Shown here: piece by piece, positions 1 to 9,600 of the stretch
How positions within the stretch are numbered: the first letter of the stretch is position 1
Layout: every line of letters starts with the position of its first letter
Source of the DNA: Endozoicomonas sp. G2_1
GTDB taxonomy: Bacteria; Pseudomonadota; Gammaproteobacteria; Enterobacterales; Alteromonadaceae
Assembly (NCBI RefSeq): GCF_017744155.1
Contig: NZ_JAGHQT010000002.1
Location: forward strand, 1 to 64,000
Direction of reading: 5' to 3'
DNA length: 64,000 nucleotides
Position numbers and translations under genes: made by a program
Notes under the pieces: model-generated
The model's database searches: none
Told to the model about the DNA's origin: nothing
The model's input: only the letters and a program-made list of their open reading frames with translations

Positions 1-287
1 AGTTTGGTATCAGCAAGCTCCTGCTCAAGGGCTTTAATCTTTTGCTCTGGTGTCAGTTGTTTAGGTTTGGACATGTGGCTTGTCCTGATGACATAGTTAG
101 GTGTTCCCTTACTCCAATCTAGTCGACTATGCTTGCGAAGCCAAACTAATACCGTAGAGCAACCTTGAATACCGTATTTATCTTGAGCCTGTTTGTAAGT
201 CATCTCGCCTTTTTCAACTTGGTCGACGACCGCCAATTTAAAAGCGAGTGAGTAATCCTTTTGAGTTCGTTTAGTGGTTGATTTCAT
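1..287 (-). CDS. IS3-family transposase OrfA, partial (C-terminus beyond window)
   Basis: The frame starts with ATG at 287, with a GGAGAG ribosome binding site seven bases upstream, and stays open to the window edge (95 codons visible). The protein starts MKSTTKRTQKDYSLAFKLAV and continues with a helix-turn-helix typical of IS3/IS150 OrfA proteins (about residues 10-55). A heptad-like segment rich in Glu, Gln and Leu follows (about residues 76-95), as expected for the OrfA leucine zipper. In this family OrfA binds the inverted repeats and is joined to OrfB by programmed frameshifting; OrfB is not in the window. The family call rests on the HTH, the zipper and the adjacent terminal repeat. Confidence 0.75.
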   Translation of the reverse strand, partial: MKSTTKRTQKDYSLAFKLAVVDQVEKGEMTYKQAQDKYGIQGCSTVLVWLRKHSRLDWSKGTPNYVIRTSHMSKPKQLTPEQKIKALEQELADTK

Positions 288-340
288 GATGCTCTCCAAT
301 TCATTGATTGAAAAGTGTCAACCTTATTTAGGACGGGTCA
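1..340 (-). mobile_element. End of an IS3-family insertion sequence (truncated by window edge)
   Basis: Read on the minus strand from position 340, the element begins TGACCCGTCCTAAATAAGG, an IS3-family-like terminus starting with TG. About 50 bases later comes the start of an OrfA-type transposase gene. The other end and the second reading frame lie outside the window, so the full length and target duplication cannot be seen. The terminus sits 11 bases from the transcription terminator of the neighbouring halogenase gene, so the insertion lies just outside the halogenase transcription unit and did not break it. Confidence 0.75.
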
Positions 341-350
341 TAGACAAAAT

Positions 351-380
351 AAAAGCCTGTAAATATACAGGCTTTTTTTT
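351..380 (-). terminator. Intrinsic terminator of the halogenase unit (bidirectional)
   Basis: An 11-bp perfect stem (351-361 with 366-376, core AGCCTGTA) has a four-base loop and a T-run on each side. It lies just past the stop of the minus-strand halogenase gene and would also stop transcription coming from the insertion sequence side. Confidence 0.8.
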
Positions 381-398
381 ATCGGTTTGCCAGATAGC

Positions 399-1904
399 TT
401 ACTCGGCTTTTCTCAACATCGCTAAATTATCGCCATGACTGGCAAAATTGAGACTACAACCATTTAAAAACCTTGCAACTTTCTGATCTCGATACAAGTC
501 ACCTTGCCCCGGTTGGTTTGGTGCCAATGGAGGAAATGCGCCATAACCCGCTAGCAAACAGTGCCACGAAGTACTATCAAAATGAGTCGATATCTGTTGC
601 CGTTCTATTTCAGCTGTTAAATCTTCGCGTCGATACCAAGTATCAAGTAATTTTAACAAGGACTCAGAAAGGTAATTGTTGTCTCTATTGGCACGCCAGT
701 AATCACTGTCATTTCTAGTATTGAGTTTGTAGTGTGCCACTATGTAGTCACGGACTCGCTCAAAGCGCTCGCAAATTTTCTGGTTAAATTCATCCTGATA
801 TTGATGGCTAAAGTTGCCTCGCTCGAATTGACTGATAAAGAGCTCAATACTAATTTGAACTAAGTGCAATGCAGTCGCCTCAAGTGGCTCAATAAAACCC
901 TGTGCAAGCCCAAGTGCTAGACAGTTTTTATGCCAGTGCTTGGTGAGCTGGCCCACCCGCATTTTTAAATGTCGCGCAGACTCTGGCGACGCCAGTAAGC
1001 CAAGGTGCGCTCTTAACTCATGCTCTGCCTGCTCCGGTTCAATAAAGTCAGAACTGTATACATAGCCGTTGCCAAAACGAGATGTCAGTGGAATTTGCCA
1101 ACACCAACCATTCGAGAGCGCCGTTGAAACAGTTTCAACCGGTATATCTTCTGTAATTTGGGTTGGTAGTACAACTGCGGCATTATTAAATAAGTTATCC
1201 TTAAAAGGTGTAAATTCAACACCAAGTGTTTTTTGCATCAACACGGAAGCGAATCCGGTACAATCAACAAAAAAATCAGCCTCGATACGCTCGCCTTGCT
1301 CCGTCAATAAAGCAGCCACTGACCCGTCACGAGCAGTATCGACCGAACTAATTTTTGCTTGAGTATGTTTAACCCCTTTACCGATAGCATAGTCAGCCAA
1401 AAACTGGCCCAGTAAATGGGAGTTGAAGTGATAACCATAGCCTTGGCTAAATGGAAAGTTTTCTGGCGCAACCGGTCCTTTGTTTTGATTGGCTAACACG
1501 CCGTTTAACAAGAAGTCTTCTGGTCGAGTGTGGGTATCTAGTCCCAATCGACGCGTGCGACAGTTAACCGCAAACGCACGCTCAGTAAATTTATCAACCT
1601 GTGAAATAAACGGGTGACTATAGCTTTCAATGCCTGATGCCGGACTCCAATCGCGAAATCGAATACTGACCTTATAAGTAGCATCACAGGCAGGCATCCA
1701 GTCAGACTCTGCAATACCTAAAGTATCGAAAAAGCGTTTTAAGGTCGGCGTTGAACCTTCACCGACACCGATAATACCGATATCAGGAGATTCAACCAGA
1801 TTTATTTCAACACTTCGATGTCGCCACTTGTGAGCAAATAAGTTTGCCGCCATCCAACCCGCAGTACCACCACCGAGAATTGCTATTTTAAATGGTTCAG
1901 ACAT
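399..1904 (-). CDS. Flavin-dependent tryptophan-halogenase-family protein (first of two paralogues)
   Basis: The protein has about 501 residues from the ATG at 1904. That start is chosen because MSEPFKIAILGGGTAGW places the FAD-binding GGGTAG motif at the N-terminus and lies just downstream of the stop of the preceding gene; the open frame extends a further 27 codons upstream into that gene. Family marks are the GxGxxG dinucleotide fold, the WxWxIP motif (GWCWQIP) that keeps flavin-dependent halogenases from acting as monooxygenases, a Lys at the position of the catalytic lysine (ATYKVSIRF), and the glutamate motif EPLEATALH. In characterised tryptophan 7-halogenases the last motif reads ESTG, so the Ser and Gly next to the halide are both Ala here. 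It forms a likely two-gene unit with the upstream paralogue, next to a TonB receptor of the maltodextrin locus. The true substrate is unknown; halogenation is inferred from family only. Confidence 0.85.
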   Translation of the reverse strand: MSEPFKIAILGGGTAGWMAANLFAHKWRHRSVEINLVESPDIGIIGVGEGSTPTLKRFFDTLGIAESDWMPACDATYKVSIRFRDWSPASGIESYSHPFISQVDKFTERAFAVNCRTRRLGLDTHTRPEDFLLNGVLANQNKGPVAPENFPFSQGYGYHFNSHLLGQFLADYAIGKGVKHTQAKISSVDTARDGSVAALLTEQGERIEADFFVDCTGFASVLMQKTLGVEFTPFKDNLFNNAAVVLPTQITEDIPVETVSTALSNGWCWQIPLTSRFGNGYVYSSDFIEPEQAEHELRAHLGLLASPESARHLKMRVGQLTKHWHKNCLALGLAQGFIEPLEATALHLVQISIELFISQFERGNFSHQYQDEFNQKICERFERVRDYIVAHYKLNTRNDSDYWRANRDNNYLSESLLKLLDTWYRREDLTAEIERQQISTHFDSTSWHCLLAGYGAFPPLAPNQPGQGDLYRDQKVARFLNGCSLNFASHGDNLAMLRKAE

Positions 1905-1908
1905 ATCT

Positions 1909-3432
1909 CTACCCTCGAGTGTACTTTGCGAGAAATCGATCATGACTGGGTAGTTTACCGAGTGGTTCATGCTTAATTTGCTCAAGCCTTACCAGCATTT
2001 GTCTGAGCTCTTCAGCGGATAAAGCATTGGCAATTGGGTGGTAATCTTTTGGCTGTATTCCTTGTCCAATCATCACTTGTAACCAAGAGCTTTCGGCAAA
2101 TAAGTCATTTTGTTCTCTAAATATACGACCGTCAGATTTAAACAATTCAATCTTGTGTTGCAGACTGTCAGGGATATTCATATATCTCATATCCCGCCAA
2201 AACTGGCTGTCGGTTCGTTCATTAACGTGATAATGAAGAATCAAAAAGTCGCGAATTTGTTCAAACTCAGTCTTGGACTGTTTGTTGTATTCATCCACTA
2301 AAGACGACTCAATCCCGTGATGTGGAAACAGATGTACTAATCTGACAATTGCCGACTGAATCAGATGAATACTGGTTGACTCTAGTGGTTCGAGAAAGCC
2401 GCTAGACAAGCCAACAGCAACAACATTGCGATGCCATTGTTTTCTTCTGCGACCCGTCGTAAATTTTATGTAGTTGGGCTCACCAATAGCTTCACTATCT
2501 AAGTTAGACAGCAAAATGTCTGTTGCTTGTTGATCACTGTAGTGATGGCTACTGTAAACCAAACCATTGCCGTTGCGGTGTTGTAATGGAATACGCCATT
2601 GCCAACCTGCACTATGTGCTATTGAACGAGTATAAGGTACAGTTTTTTCGTGACGCTTTGACGGTACAGCAATGGCTCGATCACAAGGTAACCAATGGCT
2701 CCAGTCGTCAAAGCCAGTATTTAGCGTTTGTTGTGTCAACAGGCCTCGAAAGCCGGAGCAGTCTATAAACAAGTCACCATCGATTTGCTCACCACTTTTC
2801 AAGACAAGGCTTTTAACAAAGCCATTGGTGCTGTCTTGATGCACTTGTTCAACTGTACCCTCTGTGCGTTTAACGGCCATTTGTTCGCTCAATTTTCGCA
2901 AAAATTTGGCGTATAATCCGGCATCGAAATGATAAGCATAAGGCAATTCTACCACTGGGTTTTGGGTATTAATTTGAGCAAATTTACCTTGTTCAGCACA
3001 CAAGTAATTGAGGTCGTAATCCCAAATAGTTTTGGTTACATCAAACGCTTGTTGAGCGCGTTGCAGGTAGTGGTGAAACTGGCCAAATGCCATCGGCTGC
3101 CCAGCCGAGCCAAAGGTGTGATAATAGCTTTCACCGGGCACACGCCAGTTCTCAAACTTAATCGCTAATTTAATCGTCGCTTTGGTTTCAGCTAAAAACG
3201 CCTCTTCGTTAATCCCTAGTACTTTATTCAATAATTGAATAGGTGGAATTGTCGCTTCACCAACGCCAATAGTACCAATGGCGTCGGACTCAATTAGTTC
3301 AATATCAATAGTATTGCCGAGAAGCTTTTTCAATAGTGCCGCCGACATCCAGCCAGCTGTACCGCCTCCCAATATAACAACTTTTTTTATTGGCGTTGCG
3401 CTCGTCGTCACGGGTGCCTCCATATTTTTCAT
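1909..3432 (-). CDS. Flavin-dependent tryptophan-halogenase-family protein (second paralogue)
   Basis: This 507-residue protein has the FAD motif GGGTAGWM at about residues 23-30, the halogenase signature GWQWRIP, a candidate catalytic Lys in ATIKLAIKF, and the motif EPLESTSIH (catalytic Glu-Ser retained; the usual Gly after Thr is Ser). It is the first gene of the pair: its TAG stop is followed after four bases by the ATG of the next halogenase, so the two are very probably co-transcribed and translationally coupled. It lies downstream of the TonB-dependent receptor gene on the same strand, separated by a hairpin terminator. Pairs like this are common beside TonB receptors in marine and freshwater Proteobacteria, but their chemistry is not established. 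The start at 3432 has no strong ribosome binding site; a second Met three codons in is possible. Confidence 0.88.
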   Translation of the reverse strand: MKNMEAPVTTSATPIKKVVILGGGTAGWMSAALLKKLLGNTIDIELIESDAIGTIGVGEATIPPIQLLNKVLGINEEAFLAETKATIKLAIKFENWRVPGESYYHTFGSAGQPMAFGQFHHYLQRAQQAFDVTKTIWDYDLNYLCAEQGKFAQINTQNPVVELPYAYHFDAGLYAKFLRKLSEQMAVKRTEGTVEQVHQDSTNGFVKSLVLKSGEQIDGDLFIDCSGFRGLLTQQTLNTGFDDWSHWLPCDRAIAVPSKRHEKTVPYTRSIAHSAGWQWRIPLQHRNGNGLVYSSHHYSDQQATDILLSNLDSEAIGEPNYIKFTTGRRRKQWHRNVVAVGLSSGFLEPLESTSIHLIQSAIVRLVHLFPHHGIESSLVDEYNKQSKTEFEQIRDFLILHYHVNERTDSQFWRDMRYMNIPDSLQHKIELFKSDGRIFREQNDLFAESSWLQVMIGQGIQPKDYHPIANALSAEELRQMLVRLEQIKHEPLGKLPSHDRFLAKYTRG

Positions 3433-3454
3433 ACTCGCATATATTTAAAAAGGA

Positions 3455-3496
3455 GCTAAAACAACAAAGCCCTGCAGCTAGAAACTAACAGGGCTT
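3455..3496 (-). terminator. Terminator or attenuator between TonB receptor and halogenase pair
   Basis: An 8-9 bp stem (66-74 and 89-96 of the 3400 block, core AAGCCCTG/CAGGGCTT) with a 14-base loop is followed on the minus strand by a T-rich stretch (TTTGTTGTTTT). Partial read-through would place the halogenases under the receptor promoter at lower level. Confidence 0.65.
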
Positions 3497-3528
3497 AACA
3501 TCTAAGTAAATGTACCTAACGGCAACGA

Positions 3529-6345
3529 CTAGAAAGTATAGTTGAAGCCTAACAGGTAGTTTGCACCAAATGATTGATGGCGAATAATGCGTCGCGAGTC
3601 ACCGCTGCCATCGGTGTTAATTGACGGCTCGTTAGTAATGTTTTGTGCTTTTAAGGTTACTCGTAAACCTTTTAACGACTCGATTCCTGATTCGTCAAAG
3701 TTATAACCGAGTTGTGCGTCCCACTGTTCGATACTTTCACCGGTCGCATTTTGTAGTGCTAGACTCAAACCGCGCTCTTCAGTTAAGAAATCATCGCGCT
3801 TGGTACCCGACACTCTGAACTCAAAACCTTTGTATTCATAGTACGCAGTCAAGCTGTAGATTTCTTCAGACAAGCCAGGTACTCGGTTGTCACGACCTTC
3901 TTCAACATCAAGCTCACCGTCTAAAAATGTTGCACTAGCTACGAGGCCAAAGCCCTCTAAACTATCGTGTAAAACGCGCAATGGCAAACTCGTTTGTAAT
4001 TCATAACCGCGGACAAAGCCGGTTAAGCCATCCTCACGAGATGATGAAGAGCCCAAAAGTGTGCCAGGTCGTTGACCATCTGAAGTTTGGTGGAAGCCTT
4101 CAATAAAATCGGCACTGAAGTCTGCTGTGGTCGCGCCTTCACGGTGCCAATTGGTCAAGTCTTTATAGAAAAAGCTAACAGCAAAGTAGCCATCGTCGGT
4201 AAAGTAGTTTTCATAAGACAAGTCAAACTGGTCTGCTTCTAGCGGACGTAACGTCGGATTACCACCGCTTGCTGCCCATGGACCAAGCGCAGGGTCAGTT
4301 TCAACAATTACAGCATCGTTGAATTGGAAGGTAACTTGACGGTTAGGTCGCAAGTCATCTAAACGAGGACGACTTTGTACCGTAGCTAAACTGGTACGAA
4401 TAAACTGTGTTTCTGAAAGTTCAAAGCTCAAGTTTAAGGTTGGCAATACATCGCTGTAATCAGCGCCGCCAGTTACCGGCGTAGAAGCGGTAAAGCCTTG
4501 AGCATTTGATGTAGTACTAAAACCGGTAGCACTTTGATCTGTATCTACAAACTGTAGACCAATGTTACCGCGAACAAATACGTCACCTATTTCAGTATCA
4601 ATATCAAGTCTTACATAGGTCGTAAGTAACTCTTCTTCAATAGTGTAGCTATCACCTAATCGACCGTTTTCTACTAGTGCGGCATCTATTTGACGGTAAA
4701 AGCCGTTATTTAACAGCGCCAAGCTATCGTAGGCAACAACACCAGGTAAACCGATAAAGTCTAAACTAACAGTACCTAAACTGCCAACTTGGTCAACTGT
4801 GCTATCTGCAGCGCCAGTGAAAAAGTTAGATGCAGTTAAAAATGCACCGGTATTTTGTTTTGACTTAGAGCGATCCGAATAAATAACACCCGCTTCAAAA
4901 CCACTAATAATGCCCCACTCAACAACACCATTAATTTGTAAGCGAGTAGTGTCTAATTCTTCTTCAAAGATTGGTCGGTTAACAAAACCGTCTTGAGCAT
5001 TGGCTGGGCCAAAGTTGCCTACGGTTAAACCTTCTTGCGCATTCAGAGCGTTCAAGCCACCGCCCCATGCTTGTGGACCTGCTAGGGTAATCACTGAACT
5101 ATCGGCTAAGTTAGGCGCACCAGCTACAGGCGTGAAAAAGACACCATTTGAGCTTTGTTGCCACTGCCTAGGGCTCACTGGGCGACCATCAATACCTGAG
5201 CGACCTACACCAGAATAGCTTTCAACATCAGTAATATCTTTGTTTACTTCACCTGTTGAGTAATCTAACTCAACCGACCAATCGTCGTTAATTGAGTATT
5301 CAACATTTAAACCAAACGTTTTTAAATCAGAATCTTGGCTTTGTGCATCGTTGCGAATAACTGGATGGAAGCCGTCATTGCTAGCACTAGTGATTAAACC
5401 GTTGTCAGCCGCACCAAATACGGGGTTCAAGAAACCTAAACCTTCTTCAAGACCACGTCTAACATCATTCTCTTGGAAGTCAATGTACAGGCCATCAAAT
5501 TGAACCATTAAGTCATCATTTGGCGCCCATTGTACAACTGCGCTAATAGAATCGCGCTCGAGTAAAGCAGAGCGTGCAAATGAATCATGACCGTTGAGGA
5601 TAACGGCAGAATCGCCATTTGAATCAGTAACGTCAGCGTAGTTCCAAGCTCTAAACTGTTCTTCTTGACGAGGGCTTTCCAAAGAGGCGATAACTAAAGC
5701 TACGCCTAACGTATCATCGGCAAACGTGTCAACATAGTTAAACGATAAACGGTGGCCATCGTTGTCAAAATCTGGGTTGCGTGAACTTTCAGCGTTCTTT
5801 TCGAAGTCAGCGTTAAATGCCAAAACGCGATCTTTGCCAAGTGGATTGATAGTTTGTAAATCAACAACACCACCGATACCTTGCGTAGTCATACCCGCTT
5901 CAGGTGTTTTTGATACAACAATATTAGAAATAATTTCGGTAGGATATAAGTCGAATTCTACGCCGCGGTTGTCACCAGTACCCAAGAGTTCGCGACCATT
6001 TAAGGTGGTGCCGATATAGTTTTCATTGAAACCTCGAACCGCGATACCACTTGTACGACCATTGCGACGTTCACCAGCAAGGCCTGGTAAACGCGATAAA
6101 GATTCAGCAACACTAGTGTCAGGTAGCTTACCAATATCTTCCGCAGAAATGGCTTCAACAATTGAATTGCTGCTCATTTTGATCGCTTGAGCTCGTTGCA
6201 AACTACCGCGAATACCTGTGACCTGAATCACTTCAACATCGAGTTCTTCCGCGTTTTGTTCTTGTGCCATTGCCGGACTCATGCCAAAGGCAAAACCACT
6301 AGAAATTAACGCCGCACTGATTAAACTTGGCTTAAAATTCTTCAT
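3529..6345 (-). CDS. TonB-dependent outer-membrane receptor, maltodextrin locus
   Basis: The protein has about 938 residues from the ATG at 6345, which has a GGGA ribosome binding site and yields a normal signal peptide (MKNFKPSLISAALISSGFAF...AMAQEQ). A TonB-box-like segment (VEVIQVTGIRGS) is followed by a plug domain (SIVEAISAEDIGKLPDTSVA...) of the large TonB-receptor subfamily typical of Xanthomonas, Caulobacter and Alteromonadales, and by a long beta-barrel ending in an aromatic residue (NYTF). Family members import oligosaccharides or other large ligands across the outer membrane using proton motive force through TonB-ExbBD. Two LacI-type operators lie 123-171 bases upstream, and amylolytic genes surround it, so maltodextrin is the inferred ligand. 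The frame is open 18 codons further upstream, but without signal-peptide sense. Confidence 0.92.
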   Translation of the reverse strand: MKNFKPSLISAALISSGFAFGMSPAMAQEQNAEELDVEVIQVTGIRGSLQRAQAIKMSSNSIVEAISAEDIGKLPDTSVAESLSRLPGLAGERRNGRTSGIAVRGFNENYIGTTLNGRELLGTGDNRGVEFDLYPTEIISNIVVSKTPEAGMTTQGIGGVVDLQTINPLGKDRVLAFNADFEKNAESSRNPDFDNDGHRLSFNYVDTFADDTLGVALVIASLESPRQEEQFRAWNYADVTDSNGDSAVILNGHDSFARSALLERDSISAVVQWAPNDDLMVQFDGLYIDFQENDVRRGLEEGLGFLNPVFGAADNGLITSASNDGFHPVIRNDAQSQDSDLKTFGLNVEYSINDDWSVELDYSTGEVNKDITDVESYSGVGRSGIDGRPVSPRQWQQSSNGVFFTPVAGAPNLADSSVITLAGPQAWGGGLNALNAQEGLTVGNFGPANAQDGFVNRPIFEEELDTTRLQINGVVEWGIISGFEAGVIYSDRSKSKQNTGAFLTASNFFTGAADSTVDQVGSLGTVSLDFIGLPGVVAYDSLALLNNGFYRQIDAALVENGRLGDSYTIEEELLTTYVRLDIDTEIGDVFVRGNIGLQFVDTDQSATGFSTTSNAQGFTASTPVTGGADYSDVLPTLNLSFELSETQFIRTSLATVQSRPRLDDLRPNRQVTFQFNDAVIVETDPALGPWAASGGNPTLRPLEADQFDLSYENYFTDDGYFAVSFFYKDLTNWHREGATTADFSADFIEGFHQTSDGQRPGTLLGSSSSREDGLTGFVRGYELQTSLPLRVLHDSLEGFGLVASATFLDGELDVEEGRDNRVPGLSEEIYSLTAYYEYKGFEFRVSGTKRDDFLTEERGLSLALQNATGESIEQWDAQLGYNFDESGIESLKGLRVTLKAQNITNEPSINTDGSGDSRRIIRHQSFGANYLLGFNYTF

Positions 6346-6467
6346 TATTTCCCACTCTTTATGTCGTATTGTGCTAACTCTGTTGAAGAGCCGTTGCACT
6401 TATAGTTTTGTTATTTTTGATTTATCGTCTTCGATCCTACCGCCAAGCTCACTTTTAGCTCAATACT

Positions 6468-6483
6468 TTGCATACGTATTCAA
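6468..6483. promoter_or_regulatory. LacI-type operator, copy B (upstream of TonB receptor)
   Basis: TTGCATACGTATTCAA: one mismatch in the 16-bp palindrome. It lies 33 bp centre-to-centre from copy A, about three helical turns, suiting two repressor dimers on one face of the DNA. Confidence 0.8.
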
Positions 6484-6500
6484 AAACCTGTCACCGCAAT

Positions 6501-6516
6501 TTGCATACGTATGCAA
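6501..6516. promoter_or_regulatory. LacI-type operator, copy A (perfect palindrome)
   Basis: TTGCATACGTATGCAA is a perfect 16-bp inverted repeat with the central CG typical of LacI/GalR-family sites. The same word with one changed base occurs at 13542-13557 and 16166-16181. It is assigned by inference to the LacI-type regulator encoded at 17805-18821. Confidence 0.85.
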
Positions 6517-6579
6517 GCTAATTAAGCGCTGATAGCAACTAAATTAGAAACTTTATCAATAGTAGGATTAGCGCTCATA

Positions 6580-6616
6580 AAAAGACAAAAGTCACCACTC
6601 GAAAGCGATGACTTTT
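6580..6616 (-). terminator. Intrinsic terminator after the pullulanase gene
   Basis: An 8-bp perfect stem (AAAAGTCA, 6587-6594, with TGACTTTT, 6609-6616) is followed on the minus strand by GTCTTTTTATG. It separates the amylolytic operon from the receptor promoter and its operators. Apart from this and the two operators, the 328 bases between the receptor start and the pullulanase stop hold nothing else I can name. Confidence 0.7.
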
Positions 6617-6673
6617 AAGATCTACAACCATTCAAACGCATTTTGGCTTTAACAAAGTATACGTTCGCTAACG

Positions 6674-9600
6674 CTAATGGTAGCGAATAAACACTGATGT
6701 CGTATAACCGGGCACTTCAAAGCCTTGTTCCATTGATTTTGCCGCCCGTGAGCGTAAATCAATGCTTTGCTGATGAACCGGGTGTAACTGATAGTGTTTT
6801 GCATCTTGGTAGTTAAACACTTGCTTTGTATCAGAGAGATTGAAGATGACAATAATACTGTCAACGTTTTCGTCAACGGGCAGACCTTGACTATCATCAA
6901 GCTTCATTACTACTAGCCCTAATTTAGGCGGGCTGTCATCGCCTGAACCAAGTCTAGCGGTATTCAAAAACGTTAATTTGTCTTTAATTTGCTGTTCCGT
7001 GGTTAATCGAAACAATCTGCTGCTTGAGCGAATTGCCAGTAATTCAATAAAGTGGTTAACCGACAAATTAATTTCTGTACGCGAGACTTGATCACGGCCC
7101 TGATGACCCGCTTTAACGCGATTGATCAACGGCCAGTTATCTCGATCTTTATCTGCAGGTGGCAAACCAATATCGTAGTAATTGTGCTGGTTAGAAAAAT
7201 CGACGCGATTAAACCAGTCACCATAATCATAGCTGTCGCGTAAAAATGACTTAGAACGAATTAACTCCGAGCCCATGTGAATAAATGGAATGCCCTGACC
7301 CAAGATCACATAAGATAAACTCTGCATATGCAAACGCACGCGATCAGACAGCGAAGTGGCAAACGGCAAGCGGTATTGATTGTTATCCCATAAAGTTTGA
7401 TTATCGTGTTTAGAGACGTAATTTATCGTATCCGCGGGATCTAACGCATAACCTGTGGGCTGATCGCCATAGGGGATATCTTTACCAAGTAATGGTTGAA
7501 CTAGCCCTTGCTGATTCGTGGTGCTAATTGAGTTAGTCGCGCTACTGTTAATTGACCTGTTATTCGCGCTCTGTAAATCAAAATTAGCCAAATTGCCCGC
7601 CAAGCCAACTCTCAATTGATTCAACCTGAGTTGATACTCTTGCTGCAGTTTTTCCTGATTGTTGGCGATATCTTGCTGTTCATTAGGCAATAATAACAAG
7701 CCATTCGCCAAACCTTGGCTATCGCGAGTATTGTTACCACCACCGCGCACAGCATCGCGCAAGCGATCGCTAAAAGTGCCAATTTCACTGCCCCCGAGCG
7801 CCAATTGGCTCGCTTGTTCGAAGCGCTGATGGTTAGCGACTTCGCCAAAATTCCAGCCTTCACCGTAAAAATAAGTGTCGTGATCAACGGCACGTACTGC
7901 TTCTCTCGCCATTAACATAGTCGATTTAGGCTGGTGTCCCATTAAATCAAAGCGAAAGCCGTCAATTTTATAATCACGCGCCCATATCACTAGCGAATCT
8001 GTCATCAACTTTGCCATCATCACTCGCTCCGTTGCCGTGTTACCACAAGTGAAACAAGTAGACTGTTCAACAATACCGGTTACCGGATGTAGTCGATGGT
8101 AATAACCCGGTACAATTTTATCTAATACCGACTTGCTCGCTAAACCGTATTGGTAGGTGTGGTTATAAACAACATCCATCACCACGCGAAAGCCGAGTTG
8201 ATGGAGGCTTTGAACCATTTCGCGAAATTCAACAATACGAGTAATGCCATTGGCATCTGTGGCATAGCTGCCTTCAGGAACATTGTAATGATATGGATCA
8301 TAGCCCCAGTTATAGTCGTCATAACGGCGTAAATCACTGACCAAAGCTTGGGCTTGTTCACTTGATGGCGAGTAACTCGACAGCACTTGCATCAAGGTTT
8401 TATTGACATCGATGGAGCTTAAATCTCGACAAAATTCAATATCAACTGACTGCTTAGCGAGCTTTTCACAGACTTGTTTTACGCTATCTCGATAACTAAT
8501 CACTTGCTTGGGGTTTTCAGTTACCGTGGCAAAGTCGTAAACAGGTAATAAGTGTACAGTCGTTAAGCCAGCCCGTTTAAGCCGTTTTAAATGCTCAATG
8601 CCAGAAGAGCTTTGCTCAGTAAAGGCTTTGAATTTTCCGCGGTGTTTTGGCGATGATAATTTTTGATCACTAGCGCTGAAATCTCGCACGTGCATTTCGT
8701 AAAGAATATGGTCTTCAACATGAGCAATTTCTGGTACCACATGATCTTGCCAATTGGCTGGCTGAGTGCGTTTAGTAGCCAAATCGACTACTTGGGAAAA
8801 CTCGCTATTAGCCGACAGACTCAAAGAATATGGGTCTGTTGTTACTAACGTTTCAACCCGCTGTGTTTCTGGGTGATAAAGCGATATGCGGTACTGATAG
8901 TAACGACCAAACAAGTTGCTGGTGATTTGTGTCTGCCAAACGCCTGTTTTTACATTTTCGGTCAGCGCGATAATTTTTTCTGGTTTTATCTCGCTGTTGA
9001 ATTCACCATTATTCGATGTAACAACTTCTTCGGGGTTATACAGTAAGAGTTCGACCGCCTGTGCCGTTGGTGCCCATAGCTTAAAACTCGTCCCTTTTGA
9101 AGATATAGAGGCACCGAAGTCACTCACTTCATTAGCATCGTCTTTACCCGCGGTATAAAGAACATCGAGCACTTCACCAACTTGCACGTTTGAAAGTCCA
9201 GACAACTCAAGCCTTGATAAGTCTTGTTCAGCTTCAACCACAAACAAGCGATTTTTTAGTAGCTGTTTAGCATCTTGTTGACTGATATCTAAAAAGAAGC
9301 CAGTAAAGTTGGCTAGATGTCGATACTTATTGATAAGTTCCCGAGAAAGACTCTGCCTTGATAGTGACATTGCCTCGAGTTTTTCACCATCATCACTAAC
9401 TAGCAAGTAGCTTTTATCAGGCTTGGCATTAGCTAAAGCTAAGTGGTTAACCGTCAACCAGTGGGCGCCGTGGTCTAGCTCACCTGTTTTTACCAGTTGA
9501 TTGACTTGTCGCACAACAGTTGCTGAAAGCAGTTGCGATTGTAGCGATACCGTCGTCAAATGCTCGGTCGATGTTTCCTCTTGCATCGTACAGGCAGAAA

